Part shown: in pieces, positions 54,394 through 64,000 of the stretch
Numbering within the stretch: the first letter of the stretch is position 1
Layout of the letters: the number at the start of each line of letters is the position of its first letter
Notes under the pieces: model-generated
The model's database searches: none
What the model was told of the DNA's origin: nothing
Seen by the model: only the letters and a program-made list of their open reading frames with translations
Made by a program: the position numbers and the translations under genes
Assembly (NCBI GenBank): GCA_032716605.1
Contig: CM064480.1
Span: 21,229,651-21,293,650 of the forward strand
Reading direction: 5' to 3'
DNA: 64,000 nucleotides
DNA from: Paralithodes platypus
Taxonomy: Eukaryota > Arthropoda > Malacostraca > Decapoda > Lithodidae

Positions 54394-54617
54394 AAATCTA
54401 CATTAACTGGGAAGCTTGTAGACACCAATTGAGCAGGAGAAGCCTCATAGGCATGTGATAAGGAGTTGCTGGACCTCCTGTTTCAAATGGGTTTTTTTTT
54501 TTTTAAATAGCGACTATCACTCTTTTAACATAGAGGGAGACACTTGTTACAGGCAGCTTTGCCTTTTATTTATTTCATACACATAGGAAACAGAAAACTC
54601 TGTTGTATAATGGCTTT
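54394..54617. other. Flanking sequence, nothing recognised
   Basis: AT-rich DNA with a T14 run near 54490, directly left of DIRS copy E. Confidence 0.45.
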
Positions 54618-54926
54618 ATTTATTAGTGGCCCCTCCATCATTGACGATTATGCCTATTACATAAGGCACCCTCTTCAAACACTCATCCGCCGTAGTTTTG
54701 AATCTACCGCGCAGAGCATAAAAAATTGAGGAGCCTTCATCATGAGCGCACGCAACCTCACTCATGGTTCAGTCATTATGAAATTGGGTTCTCACTACGA
54801 AAAAACTTCGTAACAAATAAAAAACAAAAATAAAATAAGAATAACTATTCATAAGCTTTCCATATACTCGTGGATGTACTTGTGTGGATCTTTGACCAGA
54901 CGCTGACTCAGGCATCATTCTTCCTT
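54618..54926 (+). repeat. Left ITR of copy E
   Basis: Begins TTATTAGTGGCCCCTCCATC and is the inverse of the right ITRs; this is the only DIRS-1 left end in plus orientation in the window. Confidence 0.88.
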
Positions 54927-56595
54927 CTCTGCTCTGCGCTCAACCGACCCGGACGTGCCTCCCCACGCTCCGCTGGTTCCGCATTTGTTGCGTCCCTAGT
55001 GAGTTTTTTCTCATTTGTTTACTCCGGGATGTATCGAGTAAGGTTAGGATATGCGTAGCAGGAGTGTCCTGGGCGGGTTGCCCGCAGTGCAGTGTATTTT
55101 GGGTCGTGTGTTTGGGGCATCTATTTCGGGTGTACCCTCATGGTCCTGTTGTGGACATGTGAACTTTTTCACGGTTAGCTAGCTTTGTGATGCAGGCGGC
55201 TTTCATTACTCGTTATTATTGCTGCCTTTTATCTTTCTGATGAGGTAGCTTTTTATTCTCTGACATTCCCAGCATTTTTTTCTTCACTTAGTGAAGTTTT
55301 TTTCTGGGTCCCGAGTCAGTTCTTCCCTTTGCCGGGAAGTTTTTGCTACAGTGGTATGTTGACGGTGGTTCCTGTTGTGATATAATTCAGTGCTTTTTGT
55401 TTATATTACGACATGTTTACTGTGTATTTCCGTCTGCCTAGGCCTAGCCAGCCTCTCGTAGCTTTGCCACATGTTATTTGTACAAGTGTTATTGATTTAT
55501 GTTATAAATATGTACTACTGTGTCATGTGTGTCCTGGTTTAGTTGTGTATTGGCTAATTCCACGGACTATATATGTGTCCTGGATTAGTTGTGTATTGGC
55601 TAATTCCACGGACTATTTGTGTGTCCTGGGTTAGTTGTGCTTTGGCTAATTCCACAGTCTATTTGGTGCGTTCAGATTGAATCTGAACGGGGTGGGTTGC
55701 CTTTTCCGGCGGGTTTTCTCGGTTACACCATGAAAACCCGGCTGGTTGCCGAGTTTTAATCACGCGTGGTTAAAATAGGCTTGTTTTCCCCGGCGAGTAG
55801 TGGCCTGAGGCTCTCCAGGACTGCGTCTCTGTGGTGGGGCCTGTGTTCAGGCTTACTGTGTTTCCCGTCAGGATGGCTTTACCCATTTAACTAAGTGTTC
55901 ATACGGACACTTGTTGAGTTGAGTTTTTCCCGGTTTTTGCAAAGCAAGTAAAACTAGGCTGTTTGTTGATTGGTCTTTCCTCCCAGGCGATCTTTTGCAA
56001 AGAAGTGGGGATATGAATTTTGGGGTTAACGTTAAAATTCACACCCGGCGGTTGCACCTTGAGAGGGTGGGATTAACGGATTTGCATAATTCAGTGTAGT
56101 TAACCAGACAATCGAGGGATACGATACGTATCGCCGCCATTCAACATACGGCGATCTAGAACGCTTCGGGAGAAGCCAGATCTAGCATTTAAGACAGGCT
56201 TCCCAGTTTTTTATCTACGAGATAATACGGGGGCCGGCGTCTTTGAGTTTTTTTTTCCAGTAAGAACTTAACAAACACCACTGGGAAGACTGCGTCATTT
56301 ATAAAAAAGCCATGCTGGTCTTTATATTATGTCAGAGGATATTCATAAATCTTTTGGACAAGTTAAGATATTCTGAAATCTTTATACATGAACCTTCCGC
56401 GTAGCGAGCCGTGATAGTTGTGTATTACGTCTCGTTACCCGGCGGGTTGTCTAACACTTGTGTTCGAACATGTTGGTGTAGCCTTATGAGCATTAATTCC
56501 TGGAATTTTTTTTTTTCCAGGGCTGAGTTCCGGCGAGACTTTCGAGAACCTAGAGTAAACCGGGGGTGGGTTCGTGTTTTCCACCAGTCTCTGTC
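54927..56595 (+). other. Leader of copy E
   Basis: Candidate splice donor A|GTAAGG at 55037-55043 and acceptor TTTTTTTTCCAG ending 56520. Three 46-bp minisatellite units at 55531-55668, a palindrome GTTCAGATTGAATCTGAAC at 55670-55688, and a GATCTAG/GGCGGCGATAC-type inverted block near 56120. No coding sequence seen. Confidence 0.6.
55531..55668 (+). repeat. 46-bp minisatellite, three units (copy E leader)
   Basis: Units start at 55531, 55577 and 55623, each beginning GTCCTGG and containing TTGGCTAATTCCAC. Confidence 0.9.
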
Positions 56596-56847
56596 ATGGC
56601 TACCATAGACCCTGTTTTTGCCTTGTGTATTGCTCCCTCATGTTCAGGTATCCCTATCTTTGCACACACTCTTTGCATTAGATGTGTTAAATGTTTAGAT
56701 CGCTCAAGGGGTTTGTGGGTAATGGGGAACTGTACCTTCTGTACTCAATTGAGTGCCAAAGTGTTGCGGGACAATAGTAGATCCGCGGCGGTCGCTTTGA
56801 GGGAGGTCAGGCAGCAGTTGTCAAGTTATGCTACCACAGTGGCTCAT
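56596..56847 (+). pseudogene. gag N-terminus of copy E, cut by copy F
   Basis: 84 codons from ATG 56596 (MATIDPVFALC) with the Cys cluster (CIAPSC, CIRCVKC, CTFC). Open until the insertion after TTVAH. Confidence 0.87.
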
Positions 56848-57196
56848 TATAGGTTTGACTCCTGTAAGGAGATAAAGAAAACCTAATATTTAGTAGTGGC
56901 CCCGTAATCATTGACGAACATGCCTATTACATAAGGCATCCTCTTCAAACACTAATCCGCCGTAGTTTTGAATCTACCGCGCAGAGCATTTAAAAACTGA
57001 GGAGCCTTCATCATGAGCGCACGCGACCTCACTCATGGCTTCAGTCATTATGAATTGGGTTCTCACTACGAAAAAACTTCGTAAAAATAAAAACAAAAAG
57101 AAAATAAGAATAACTATCCAATAAGCTTTCCATCATATCGTGGATGTACTTGTGTGGATTTCTGACCAGACGCTGATTCAGGCGTCATTCTTCCTT
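56848..57196 (-). repeat. Right ITR of copy F
   Basis: Inverse orientation of the right ITRs of B, C and G. Confidence 0.85.
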
Positions 57197-57938
57197 CACT
57201 GACATATCAAGTAAACCAAAATCCTTAATACATCAACGAATGGGAAGGGGACGGTCGGGAGGGCCCCAGTCGTCAATGATTACGGGGCCACTACTAAATA
57301 TTAGGTTTTCTTTATCTCCTTACAGGAGTCAAACCTATAATTTATTAGTGGCCCCTCCATCATTGACGAACATGCCTGATTTCTAAGACTGGAGGGGGAC
57401 ATTCGTAATCATATCATAACTCTAGAAAAGCAGATAATAAAAACAACCACATAGTATTCTTACTTTGAAAATATATTTAATAACGGCGTAGCCGAAAAAA
57501 TACAAGAAAAAGGGGGTTCAGGCAGGTGCGTGCTTCAAAGAAGCCTGCCTGACAAAAAATGGGTAACCCTGAAGATTCTGAACACAGATCTGTAGTTACA
57601 AAGGCACCCCACTCAACGAGTGGTGACAAAAAATAACAAGTTATAAGTTTATATGTGCACATAATAAACCCCAACATAAACTTGGAGATAAATTGCAAAG
57701 GAACTCCATTATTCTAAAATTAAATTGCTTTCGCAGCTAAACTACTCTAACAACACCGTTGTTTTGTACTTAACATTGTACTAGCACAATTTCTCACTGA
57801 GAAATTTTCATAACACATTTTAACCTTAAATTGTATCACAGCTCTCATACTCCGGCGGGGTCTAGGGTGTCCTATGTCAACTGACTGCACCCCCCCCCCC
57901 TTTCCCGTGAAAGTAAACAAAAGTAACTGCAGGGCCAC
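57197..57938 (-). other. 3' non-coding region of copy F
   Basis: Holds the ICR and the G11 tract (C run at 57890-57900), 38 bases after the YR stop. No gene seen. Confidence 0.7.
57271..57377 (-). repeat. ICR of copy F
   Basis: Joined-ends palindrome as in the other DIRS-1 copies, in minus orientation. Confidence 0.85.
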
Positions 57939-58967
57939 CTAGATCCTCTGCCTTAAAGCTATACATGGTAAGGAAGGTTTGTCTAGAGCAACTGACAAGT
58001 ATCTATACAGAAACGTATGATTAGACGCCCACAACTGTGTGGACGCTATGTCTTCAACTGAAAAAAATTTCAGGAAACGTAAAGAGGCTGCCCATTTGCG
58101 TAAATCGTGGGCCCGACCCACAACGCCGGGATTACTTTCTTTAATGACTTCTACCAGAAGAGAGGCTAATCGCCGTTTAAGTAAGCGTTTACCCGTACTT
58201 GCTACCCATAAAGCACCGTGGGGGTTTTGAGGAGCTACTCTCAAATATTTGGTTAGAGCTTGTACTGGACATAAATTATGATGCACCTTTCCCCTTTTTA
58301 ACGCCGGCACCGTGAACTCAGAAAACACGTGTGCACTATGCTCATTCTTGGCTACAAAACCTGGGGAGGGTGCAATGGAAATACATTCATTAAGTCTACC
58401 AAACCTAAGACAATTAGGTGTGTTGCTCATCGCCGCCAGCTCAGACACTCTGTTTCCGGTGGCTAAAGCCAAAAGGAAAACCGCCTTTTTTAAGAGTAAT
58501 GCAAAGTCTGCAGTATTTTGGTACAGACGAGAGTGAAGCAAAGACAAAGCTTTGTCCAGAGACCAAGTAGGCATGAGCTGACGGGGAGGTGGGCGGAGTT
58601 TAAAACATGCTCTCATAAAACCTGTTTCCTCCGCTACCGGTATGGAAAGACCCGTAAGGTCTAAAAAGGGCACTCTAATCGCAGTTAAGTGATTTTTTAA
58701 TGTTACCACAGATAAACGTTTCTGCTCAAACAGATAATTTAAATAATTAAAAACTAATGCCACTGAGGGTACAGTTTGTTCTGTCCTAACGATCCAAGAA
58801 GTAAAGGCTTGCCAATGTGATTGATACTGTCGTTTTGTAGACTGAGTATATTGATTAAGTAATTTATTTGTCACATCTCTACCGTATGGTGCTAGCCACT
58901 TGGCCTCCTGAATGTCCATAATGCAAAAGTCAGCGAGGTCGCTAGGTTGCCAATCGCGTCTAAGTGG
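57939..58967 (-). CDS. Tyrosine recombinase of copy F, intact
   Basis: 343 codons counted from PLRRDWQPSDLADF; the frame is open without a stop back to 60029 under the RT gene. In this numbering the catalytic residues are about R173 (NRVSELAAMS), H287 and R290 (HDLR), W313/H317 (LWASNHTF) and Y323 (YRYLSVAL). It would catalyse insertion and excision of the circular DIRS cDNA. Because its own RT gene is interrupted, this copy could only move with help from another. The true start codon is unknown. Confidence 0.88.
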   Translation of the reverse strand, partial: PLRRDWQPSDLADFCIMDIQEAKWLAPYGRDVTNKLLNQYTQSTKRQYQSHWQAFTSWIVRTEQTVPSVALVFNYLNYLFEQKRLSVVTLKNHLTAIRVPFLDLTGLSIPVAEETGFMRACFKLRPPPRQLMPTWSLDKALSLLHSRLYQNTADFALLLKKAVFLLALATGNRVSELAAMSNTPNCLRFGRLNECISIAPSPGFVAKNEHSAHVFSEFTVPALKRGKVHHNLCPVQALTKYLRVAPQNPHGALWVASTGKRLLKRRLASLLVEVIKESNPGVVGRAHDLRKWAASLRFLKFFSVEDIASTQLWASNHTFLYRYLSVALDKPSLPCIALRQRI

Positions 58968-60091
58968 AAATACCCGACCGGGAGCGATACCGGGTCCGGG
59001 CACCACATTTTCAATTGCTGGTACCACAACTGCGCCGGCCACAGTGGCGCGATTAGCGAGACTAAGCCTCGATAATCTCGTAGTTTGTTCACTACGTGGC
59101 ACATTAGTGACGCATCTGGCGGTGGAAACAGATAGATGGAGCTCCATCTGTTCCAGTCTGTCACTAGGGCGTCTGGCCCCCCTGCCGGCGTTTTCGCCCG
59201 GCGGGTGAGGTATAGAGGGAGTTTGTGAGTCTCCTCGGACGCAAAAAGATCCACTTGTGGATGGGAGAGCTCTGCAATCATTAGGTTGAAAATGGGTTGC
59301 TTGAGCTCCCATTCTACTGTCGTGCTCTGTCTCCGGGACAGAGCGTCTGCCCAGACGTTCGCTACGCCTGGGAGGTAAGATGCGTGCAGATAAATATCTA
59401 GACTGTTGGCTAGAGCAAAAATCTCTTCCGACACGTTTAGCAACTTCCTTGACCTCGTTGACCCTTGTTTCTGAATACAGTGGACTGCATTCAGATTGTC
59501 CATTCTGAAGGCCACCGACTTGCCCCGTAACGCCGGGCCGTGAGCCTGAAGGAAATACAAGGGGACTAGTAATTCTTTGACATTGATGTGCGAGATTTCT
59601 AAGTGGGACCAAAGCCCCTGACCCTGGTGCCCCTGATTTGACTGAAATCCCCAACCTATTGTGCCTGACGCATCCGTGTCTACCCATACCGTTGGTGGAG
59701 GAGAGGTCCATGACATTATTGAGTGCAATGTTTCCCTCTTCGCCCAGACCGCTAGTAAGGTGTGGATTAATTTCGGGATGGGCCATAATTTTCCCGCCGG
59801 TAAGAGCGGGAAATATTTGTTGCCTTCCAATATTAATCGTTTTACTTTCAACCGGCCCAACTTGACAGTTAGTTGAATCCAGTTGAGAGAGCCGACCAGA
59901 GACTCCCAGACCCTTCGTGTCGTAGTCAGACTGTGAAGAAACCTGAACAGTTTCCTGCGAAACCTGTTGCGATTGTCCACACTCTGACTCAGAGTGAGAG
60001 CGGCAGTGTCCCAGACCAGCCCTATCCACTGAATTACTCGTGAGGGAACAAGGTTTGACTTTACCAGATTTACCTTGAAGCCTAGAGTTTT
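58892..60091 (-). pseudogene. RT/RNase H of copy F, C-terminal part
   Basis: From the RTE insertion point the gene continues through RNase H (WVDTDASGTIGWG, NVKELL, FRMDNLNAV, VWADALSR) and the methyltransferase-like tail to the stop at 58892, in frame throughout. Separated from its N-terminus by the LINE. Confidence 0.87.
60081..60091. repeat. Target duplication CCTAGAGTTTT (left)
   Basis: Repeated at 61446-61456 around the truncated RTE LINE. Confidence 0.88.
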
Positions 60092-61445
60092 CTATCTATC
60101 TATCTATTGCCTGACGCCGTGATCCCCGAAGGGGTGGCCACGAACGAACCGCCCCCATGCACCTCTGTCCCCAGTCAGTCGACGCCCCTCCCCCCAACCA
60201 GCACCGCCTTCGTTCATGTAGATCCTCACTCCATCCTTCCACCTCATATTCGGTCTACCTCTCCCCCTCTGTCCCTCCACCTCGCTCTCGTACACCCTCT
60301 TAGTCATTCTCTCGCTTTCCATACGTTCCATATGGCCGAACCATCTCAAGTTGTTCCTTTTCACACTTTCCAGCACATCTACCTCCACACCACACCTCCT
60401 TCTTACTTCCTCATTAGTCTGTCTATCCCTCCATGTAACTCCGCACGCACTCCTTAAGTAATTCATTTCCACTGCTCTCACTCTTGGTCTGAGTCTCTCA
60501 ACCAACGTCCATGCTTCGCTTCCGTAAGTCAGTGTCGGGATTACCACACTGTCATGCAAGGACTTCTTCACTTCCATACTGACCACCCTATTTCTTGTTA
60601 CTGCTTTTAGCGTTCCTACAACCCTCTTCCCCTGTTGTACCCTCTCCCGCACCTCTTCATCCATAGTCCCATCTTTACTCAACACACTGCCCAGATACTT
60701 AAAAGAGTTGACGATCTCCATAGCCTGACCGTTCAGCTTCACCTCACACTCTGTGACTTCACCCCTTTCGAAGACCATAACCTTGCTCTTCCCCGTATTT
60801 ACCTTCAAATTCCGTTTTTCGCACACTGTTCCAAACTCATTTACCAGACCCTGCAACTCCCATTCATTATCACTCATCAGAACTGTATCATCCGCAAACA
60901 GCAGTATAGGTAGCTTCCACTCAATTCCCTCCCTTTTCAGCGATACACCAACATCCACTGCTCTTGATAGTATTTCTTTCATAACTCCATCCATATACAG
61001 TAAACAACCACGGGGACATCACACACCCCTGTTTCAAACCAACATTCAGGTCAAAGAACTCGCTCTGCTCACTCTCCACACGTACTGCCGCCTTTGCACC
61101 CTCATACATGCTCTTCACTGCTTTCAGCAACTTGCCCTCTACTCCGTATATTCTAAGTACTTTCCACAAACCTTCTCTATCCACTCTGTCATAGGCCTTC
61201 TCCAAGTCCATAAAGGCAACATACACCTTTTGTTTCTTCTCCAGATACTTCTCCACAACACAATTCAGGGTAAAAATCTGATCTACACATCCTCTTCCCT
61301 TCCTAAAACCTCCCTGCTCGTCGCCTATCCATTTCTCCGTTCTCACTCTCACTCTCTCAATCACTACCCTACTGTATACCTTCCCTACTACGCTTAGAAG
61401 ACATATTCCTCGGTGGTTACCACACACTCCTCTTTGGTAGTGTTT
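60092..61445 (-). mobile_element. RTE LINE, 5'-truncated copy (1.35 kb)
   Basis: Nearly identical to the 3' part of the LINE at 7486-10683, with the same GATA tail. Homology stops at about 61435; about 10 extra bases (GGTAGTGTTT) lie between it and the target duplication. Encodes RT from NHRGICLLSVVGKVYSRV through the FADD motif to the C-terminal RWFGHMERMES region. One TA-repeat indel near 60998 breaks the frame. Confidence 0.88.
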
Positions 61446-61456
61446 CCTAGAGTTTT
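61446..61456. repeat. Target duplication CCTAGAGTTTT (right)
   Basis: Second copy of the 11-mer at 60081-60091. Confidence 0.88.
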
Positions 61457-62047
61457 GACATGATTTAAAATGATATTGACATGTTTTATGCATAATTGTT
61501 GTGTCTCTGCCACCACCAGCCAGTCGTCCAGATACCACAACACTCTGATCCCTTGTTTTAACAATGGCATCAGGGCTTGCCGGACTAGTTTTGTGAATAA
61601 TCGAGGTGCCAGGTTCAAGCCGAACGGCATCCTCTGAAAAACAAAATTTTGGTGCCTGATCCGTAAGGCCAAAAACCTTTGAAATCTTTTGTTGACCGAT
61701 ACGTGCCAATAGGCGTCTGTCAGGTCTAGTGAACACATCCAACCTCCCGGCGGAAGTGTTAGCCTGATTTGGTGTACTGTTAACATTCTGAAAGATTCGT
61801 TGTGAATGTGAAGATTCAGATAAGACAGGTCTACGACCGGCCTCATCTGAACACTGTCCCTTTTGGGAACCAAAAATAGTTTGGACGTGAATACAGGGTA
61901 ATTTGGGGGGACCGGGATGATGACATTCTTGGCAATCATTTCCTGGGCTAGTGACTCCACCTCTAAAGAAACAAAATTCGCCGTTGTCGGCTGACGTAAT
62001 CGAGGTCGCCGGAGCCACTGCCAAGTGATGCCTTTGCGTGCCACCAT
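61446..62047 (-). pseudogene. RT of copy F, N-terminal part with YLDD
   Basis: About 200 residues from ATG 62047 (MVARKGITW), through SLDLTDAYWHV and FQRMPFGLNLAPR to LWYLDDWLVV, in frame up to the LINE. The A-run that is shifted in copy A is normal here. Open upstream to the gag stop in the -1 frame. Confidence 0.88.
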
Positions 62048-62178
62048 CCGTGCCCAAGTGTTTAACGGCCATGCTTGGTGACACGTTCGGAACGACCCAG
62101 TTAGCAGACAAGGGTTCGCCGGCTGTACTACCCTCGGTTCCTCTGGCCTTAAGGTAGGCGCCAGGAGTGAGAGAGACT

Positions 62179-64000
62179 TTAGTTTTTTGATGGTGGGGTT
62201 GGTGCTGGCCGCTTTGCCGGCTGGCTGGTGTTGGCCGAAGACTGGCCCTGACCTGGTTTATTTTGGCCGCGTCCTCTCTGACCTGAAAACCTATTCTGTC
62301 TATGCCTGTACTGACCCTGGGGGGAGTGGGAGGACTTAGGCGGAAGAAAAGGTTTAGATCCCCCTGGCTGGGCTTTAGTAGTAGGCCTGGGTTTGGGGAA
62401 GTTAAATGCAGGTTTCTTAGAAGGGGTGGGACTGTGCTTAACGGCCTGTGCCATATTGAACACCGTTCGCCATACTTCAGGGGACATTAAAGATGGAGTA
62501 AGTACTGGTGACATTACCACTTGGTTAGCAATGCGATCAGGTAGCTTGCGAACTAACGACATCCTAAGATCTTGTCGTGCTCGCACCGCCTCAAGCAAGG
62601 CGGTGCGTATGTCACCTAAGGATTGGATTGACGACTGAAGAATCAGTCGCCGGGATAACTCAACCGATCTTCGAGCATCCGCGTCTGCGATTGCCTGAGT
62701 AGACCGTAGTAAAGACTTAGCCACCTGCTGAGATACTATGTACTGTGAAAACAGGCGAAAAGCTTTTCCTCGTAGCCTAAATTCTCTGTCTAGGTGAGTA
62801 GGGGTAGGGGTAGTGAAAGGGTCTTTTAGCTCACAAAGATTAATCTTAGGGGCAGCTAGGAATGCAAACAAAGCTGCCGGGACTCCGCCGGCAGAACCCA
62901 CCGGCATGGAAAACCATGAATGTGTATCTTGAGGGATCTGGTGGGAAGATTTAGAAGTGAAAGTGGTTGCAAAGTTTTGAGCCTCTACCTCCCAATCCAC
63001 CCAAGGTCCTGGACCCAACTGTCCCACCTTCAAAACTGGATTAGCTGCGTCGTCTGTGACGGTCTGTAAATCTAGTTCAGGAGTAAGAGCTGACAGAGTC
63101 TTAATATCATTAAACCCATCCAGCTTAGACCAGTCTGAAAATAGTTTTAAAGCTGAGGCAGGGGGTAAAGCAGGCTTAGAAGCATACACAAAATAATCCT
63201 GGTGATAATAACTAGGTATAGCCTTGATGTTTACGTCCAGAACATTACCCAAGGCATCCATGGCCCTTAATTTCTTTGACTTGTTGCCCTGGATAAACCA
63301 CTCACGCGGTACCGGGAGTTCCCCTGACAAGGTAGGTTGGGCAAGCTCTGGTTTAGAGGGGTTCAAAAGAACCCATGACTCGTCTGGCCCATAAAGCAGG
63401 GGCATAGCTAACTTTCTAAGAGGCGCTTTGTCTAGAGGGGGTGGATTGACATCCGTTATGACCCTGACATTTGAAGTTGTCAATGCCGCCGTAGCAGGCT
63501 TAGTGCTCCTTGCAGGTGACAGAGTAGGAGGGTTAGGAATCTTAGATAAATCAATTGACGTCATCAGAGGCCGTACCGTAGAACTTGTCGAGGGAGCCCC
63601 CAAGTCCATTGTGGGGTTTTCCTGTTGTTGACCAAAAAATTTAGATAAAGCATGAGTAAGCAACCCATCAATTTCTTGTGCTGTAACAAACTGGTTTGAT
63701 GAAGAACTTACAGGTGAATCATTATTATCCCATGCGGCGTCCAAGCCTGAGCCTGACCCTTGTCCTTCCATATCCGAAATTATTGAAACTTCGTCTTTTT
63801 CCTCTCGATCCTCCTGAGAAGACCCCGCCGAGGCAGGGGTACCTTGTTTCCAAGATAAGTCTGGGATAGAGGATGGGATCGCCGCGTCCCTGTGGACGTC
63901 GGCTACTGTGTGACTCGTATGAGTCGGACGTGGGTGGTCAGACCCTGGTTGGGCAAACCGCCAAACACCGAGGCCCTGGCCTACGCTCTCTTGAGAGTCT
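62179..64000 (-). CDS. gag-like ORF1 of copy F, partial at window edge
   Basis: Open from the right window edge to TAA at 62179-62181, over 600 codons; the N-terminal Cys cluster and Arg/Ser segment lie beyond base 64000. It includes GELPVPREWFIQGNKSKK, GPGPWVDWEVEAQNF, HLDREFRLRGKAFRLFSQY and the basic tail GQRGRGQNKPGQGQ. It ends PTPPSKN. No break is visible in this part. Confidence 0.87.
   Translation of the reverse strand, partial: DSQESVGQGLGVWRFAQPGSDHPRPTHTSHTVADVHRDAAIPSSIPDLSWKQGTPASAGSSQEDREEKDEVSIISDMEGQGSGSGLDAAWDNNDSPVSSSSNQFVTAQEIDGLLTHALSKFFGQQQENPTMDLGAPSTSSTVRPLMTSIDLSKIPNPPTLSPARSTKPATAALTTSNVRVITDVNPPPLDKAPLRKLAMPLLYGPDESWVLLNPSKPELAQPTLSGELPVPREWFIQGNKSKKLRAMDALGNVLDVNIKAIPSYYHQDYFVYASKPALPPASALKLFSDWSKLDGFNDIKTLSALTPELDLQTVTDDAANPVLKVGQLGPGPWVDWEVEAQNFATTFTSKSSHQIPQDTHSWFSMPVGSAGGVPAALFAFLAAPKINLCELKDPFTTPTPTHLDREFRLRGKAFRLFSQYIVSQQVAKSLLRSTQAIADADARRSVELSRRLILQSSIQSLGDIRTALLEAVRARQDLRMSLVRKLPDRIANQVVMSPVLTPSLMSPEVWRTVFNMAQAVKHSPTPSKKPAFNFPKPRPTTKAQPGGSKPFLPPKSSHSPQGQYRHRQNRFSGQRGRGQNKPGQGQSSANTSQPAKRPAPTPPSKN
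62182..62188 (-). promoter_or_regulatory. -1 ribosomal frameshift heptamer A_AAA_AAC (copy F)
   Basis: Codons xxA AAA AAC precede the gag TAA (62179-62181). The -1 frame is open into RT, and here gag upstream is intact and in phase with the site. Confidence 0.7.

Larger units (their letters stand above)
54618..56847 (+). mobile_element. DIRS-1b retrotransposon, copy E (5' portion)
   Basis: Left ITR, complete leader and the first 84 codons of gag. Cut at 56847 by copy F (right end TATAGGTTTGACTCC). The gag start MATIDPVFALC groups it with copy D. Confidence 0.9.
56848..64000 (-). mobile_element. DIRS-1a retrotransposon, copy F
   Basis: Minus-strand copy from its right end at 56848 through YR, RT and most of gag to the window edge. 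The right ITR (56848-57196), ICR (57271-57377) and G11 tract (57890-57900) are intact. RT is interrupted by a truncated RTE LINE at 60092-61445. Inserted into gag of copy E. Confidence 0.9.

Noticed and set aside
54544..54729. Possible host exon after TTGTTACAG near 54557
   Set aside because: The reading runs into the DIRS left ITR, has no donor site and no recognisable protein similarity.
60921..62111. A 396-codon open frame spanning copy F and the RTE LINE, looking like a novel fusion protein
   Set aside because: It is the -1 frame of RT read across the LINE insertion junction into the LINE RT by chance; the target duplication proves it is an insertion artefact.

Overview
This window is almost entirely transposable-element DNA from a large, repeat-rich animal genome. 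I see no bacterial genes, rRNA, tRNA or CRISPR. The abundance of DIRS (tyrosine-recombinase) retrotransposons together with RTE-type LINEs, a Gypsy element and several MITEs best fits an arthropod, probably a decapod crustacean. That is inference from known distributions of these families, not from a host marker. The only host gene piece I can support is one probable exon of a GPI mannosyltransferase (PIG-B like) at 50617-50734.

Layout: the window is a set of elements inserted inside one another. The outermost is a minus-strand Gypsy retrotransposon (24671-25300 plus 43212-49455) whose pol order is gag-PR-INT-RT-RNaseH, the Gmr1-type order. Its 3' LTR is cut by DIRS-1 copy G (+). G's recombinase gene is cut by copy C (+). 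C's 5' leader is cut by copy B (+). B's gag is cut by copy A (-, runs off the left edge) and again by an RTE LINE (7486-10683). Inside the Gypsy RNase H sits DIRS-1 copy D (-, 25301-43211), which is itself split by a second, diverged DIRS family (DIRS-2, 26467-35454, +). From 49456 to 54617 lies older DNA with the candidate host exon, two pogo-like MITEs or MITE-like elements, a piggyBac-like MITE, a foldback element and LINE remnants. At 54618 another DIRS-1 copy (E, +) begins; its gag is cut by copy F (-), which runs off the right edge and carries a 5'-truncated RTE LINE.

How the DIRS genes work together: each element has a left inverted terminal repeat (ITR), a long leader, gag with an N-terminal Cys cluster and an Arg/Ser-rich region, a pol frame (reverse transcriptase, RNase H and a methyltransferase-like tail), a tyrosine recombinase (YR), a long G homopolymer, an internal complementary region (ICR) and a right ITR. 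In both families an A_AAA_AAC heptamer lies at the gag stop and pol is open in the -1 frame, which points to Gag-Pol synthesis by programmed -1 frameshifting. The YR frame is a further -1 and stays open under the whole RT/RNase H gene. The ICR is the reverse complement of the two element ends joined, as expected for a circular intermediate reinserted by the YR without target duplication.

Most copies are broken by nonsense mutations, indels or nested insertions. DIRS-2 is the most complete (RT and YR intact, one apparent frameshift near the end of gag). Copy B keeps an intact RT, and copy D has RT and YR fused in one open frame although its gag is decayed.
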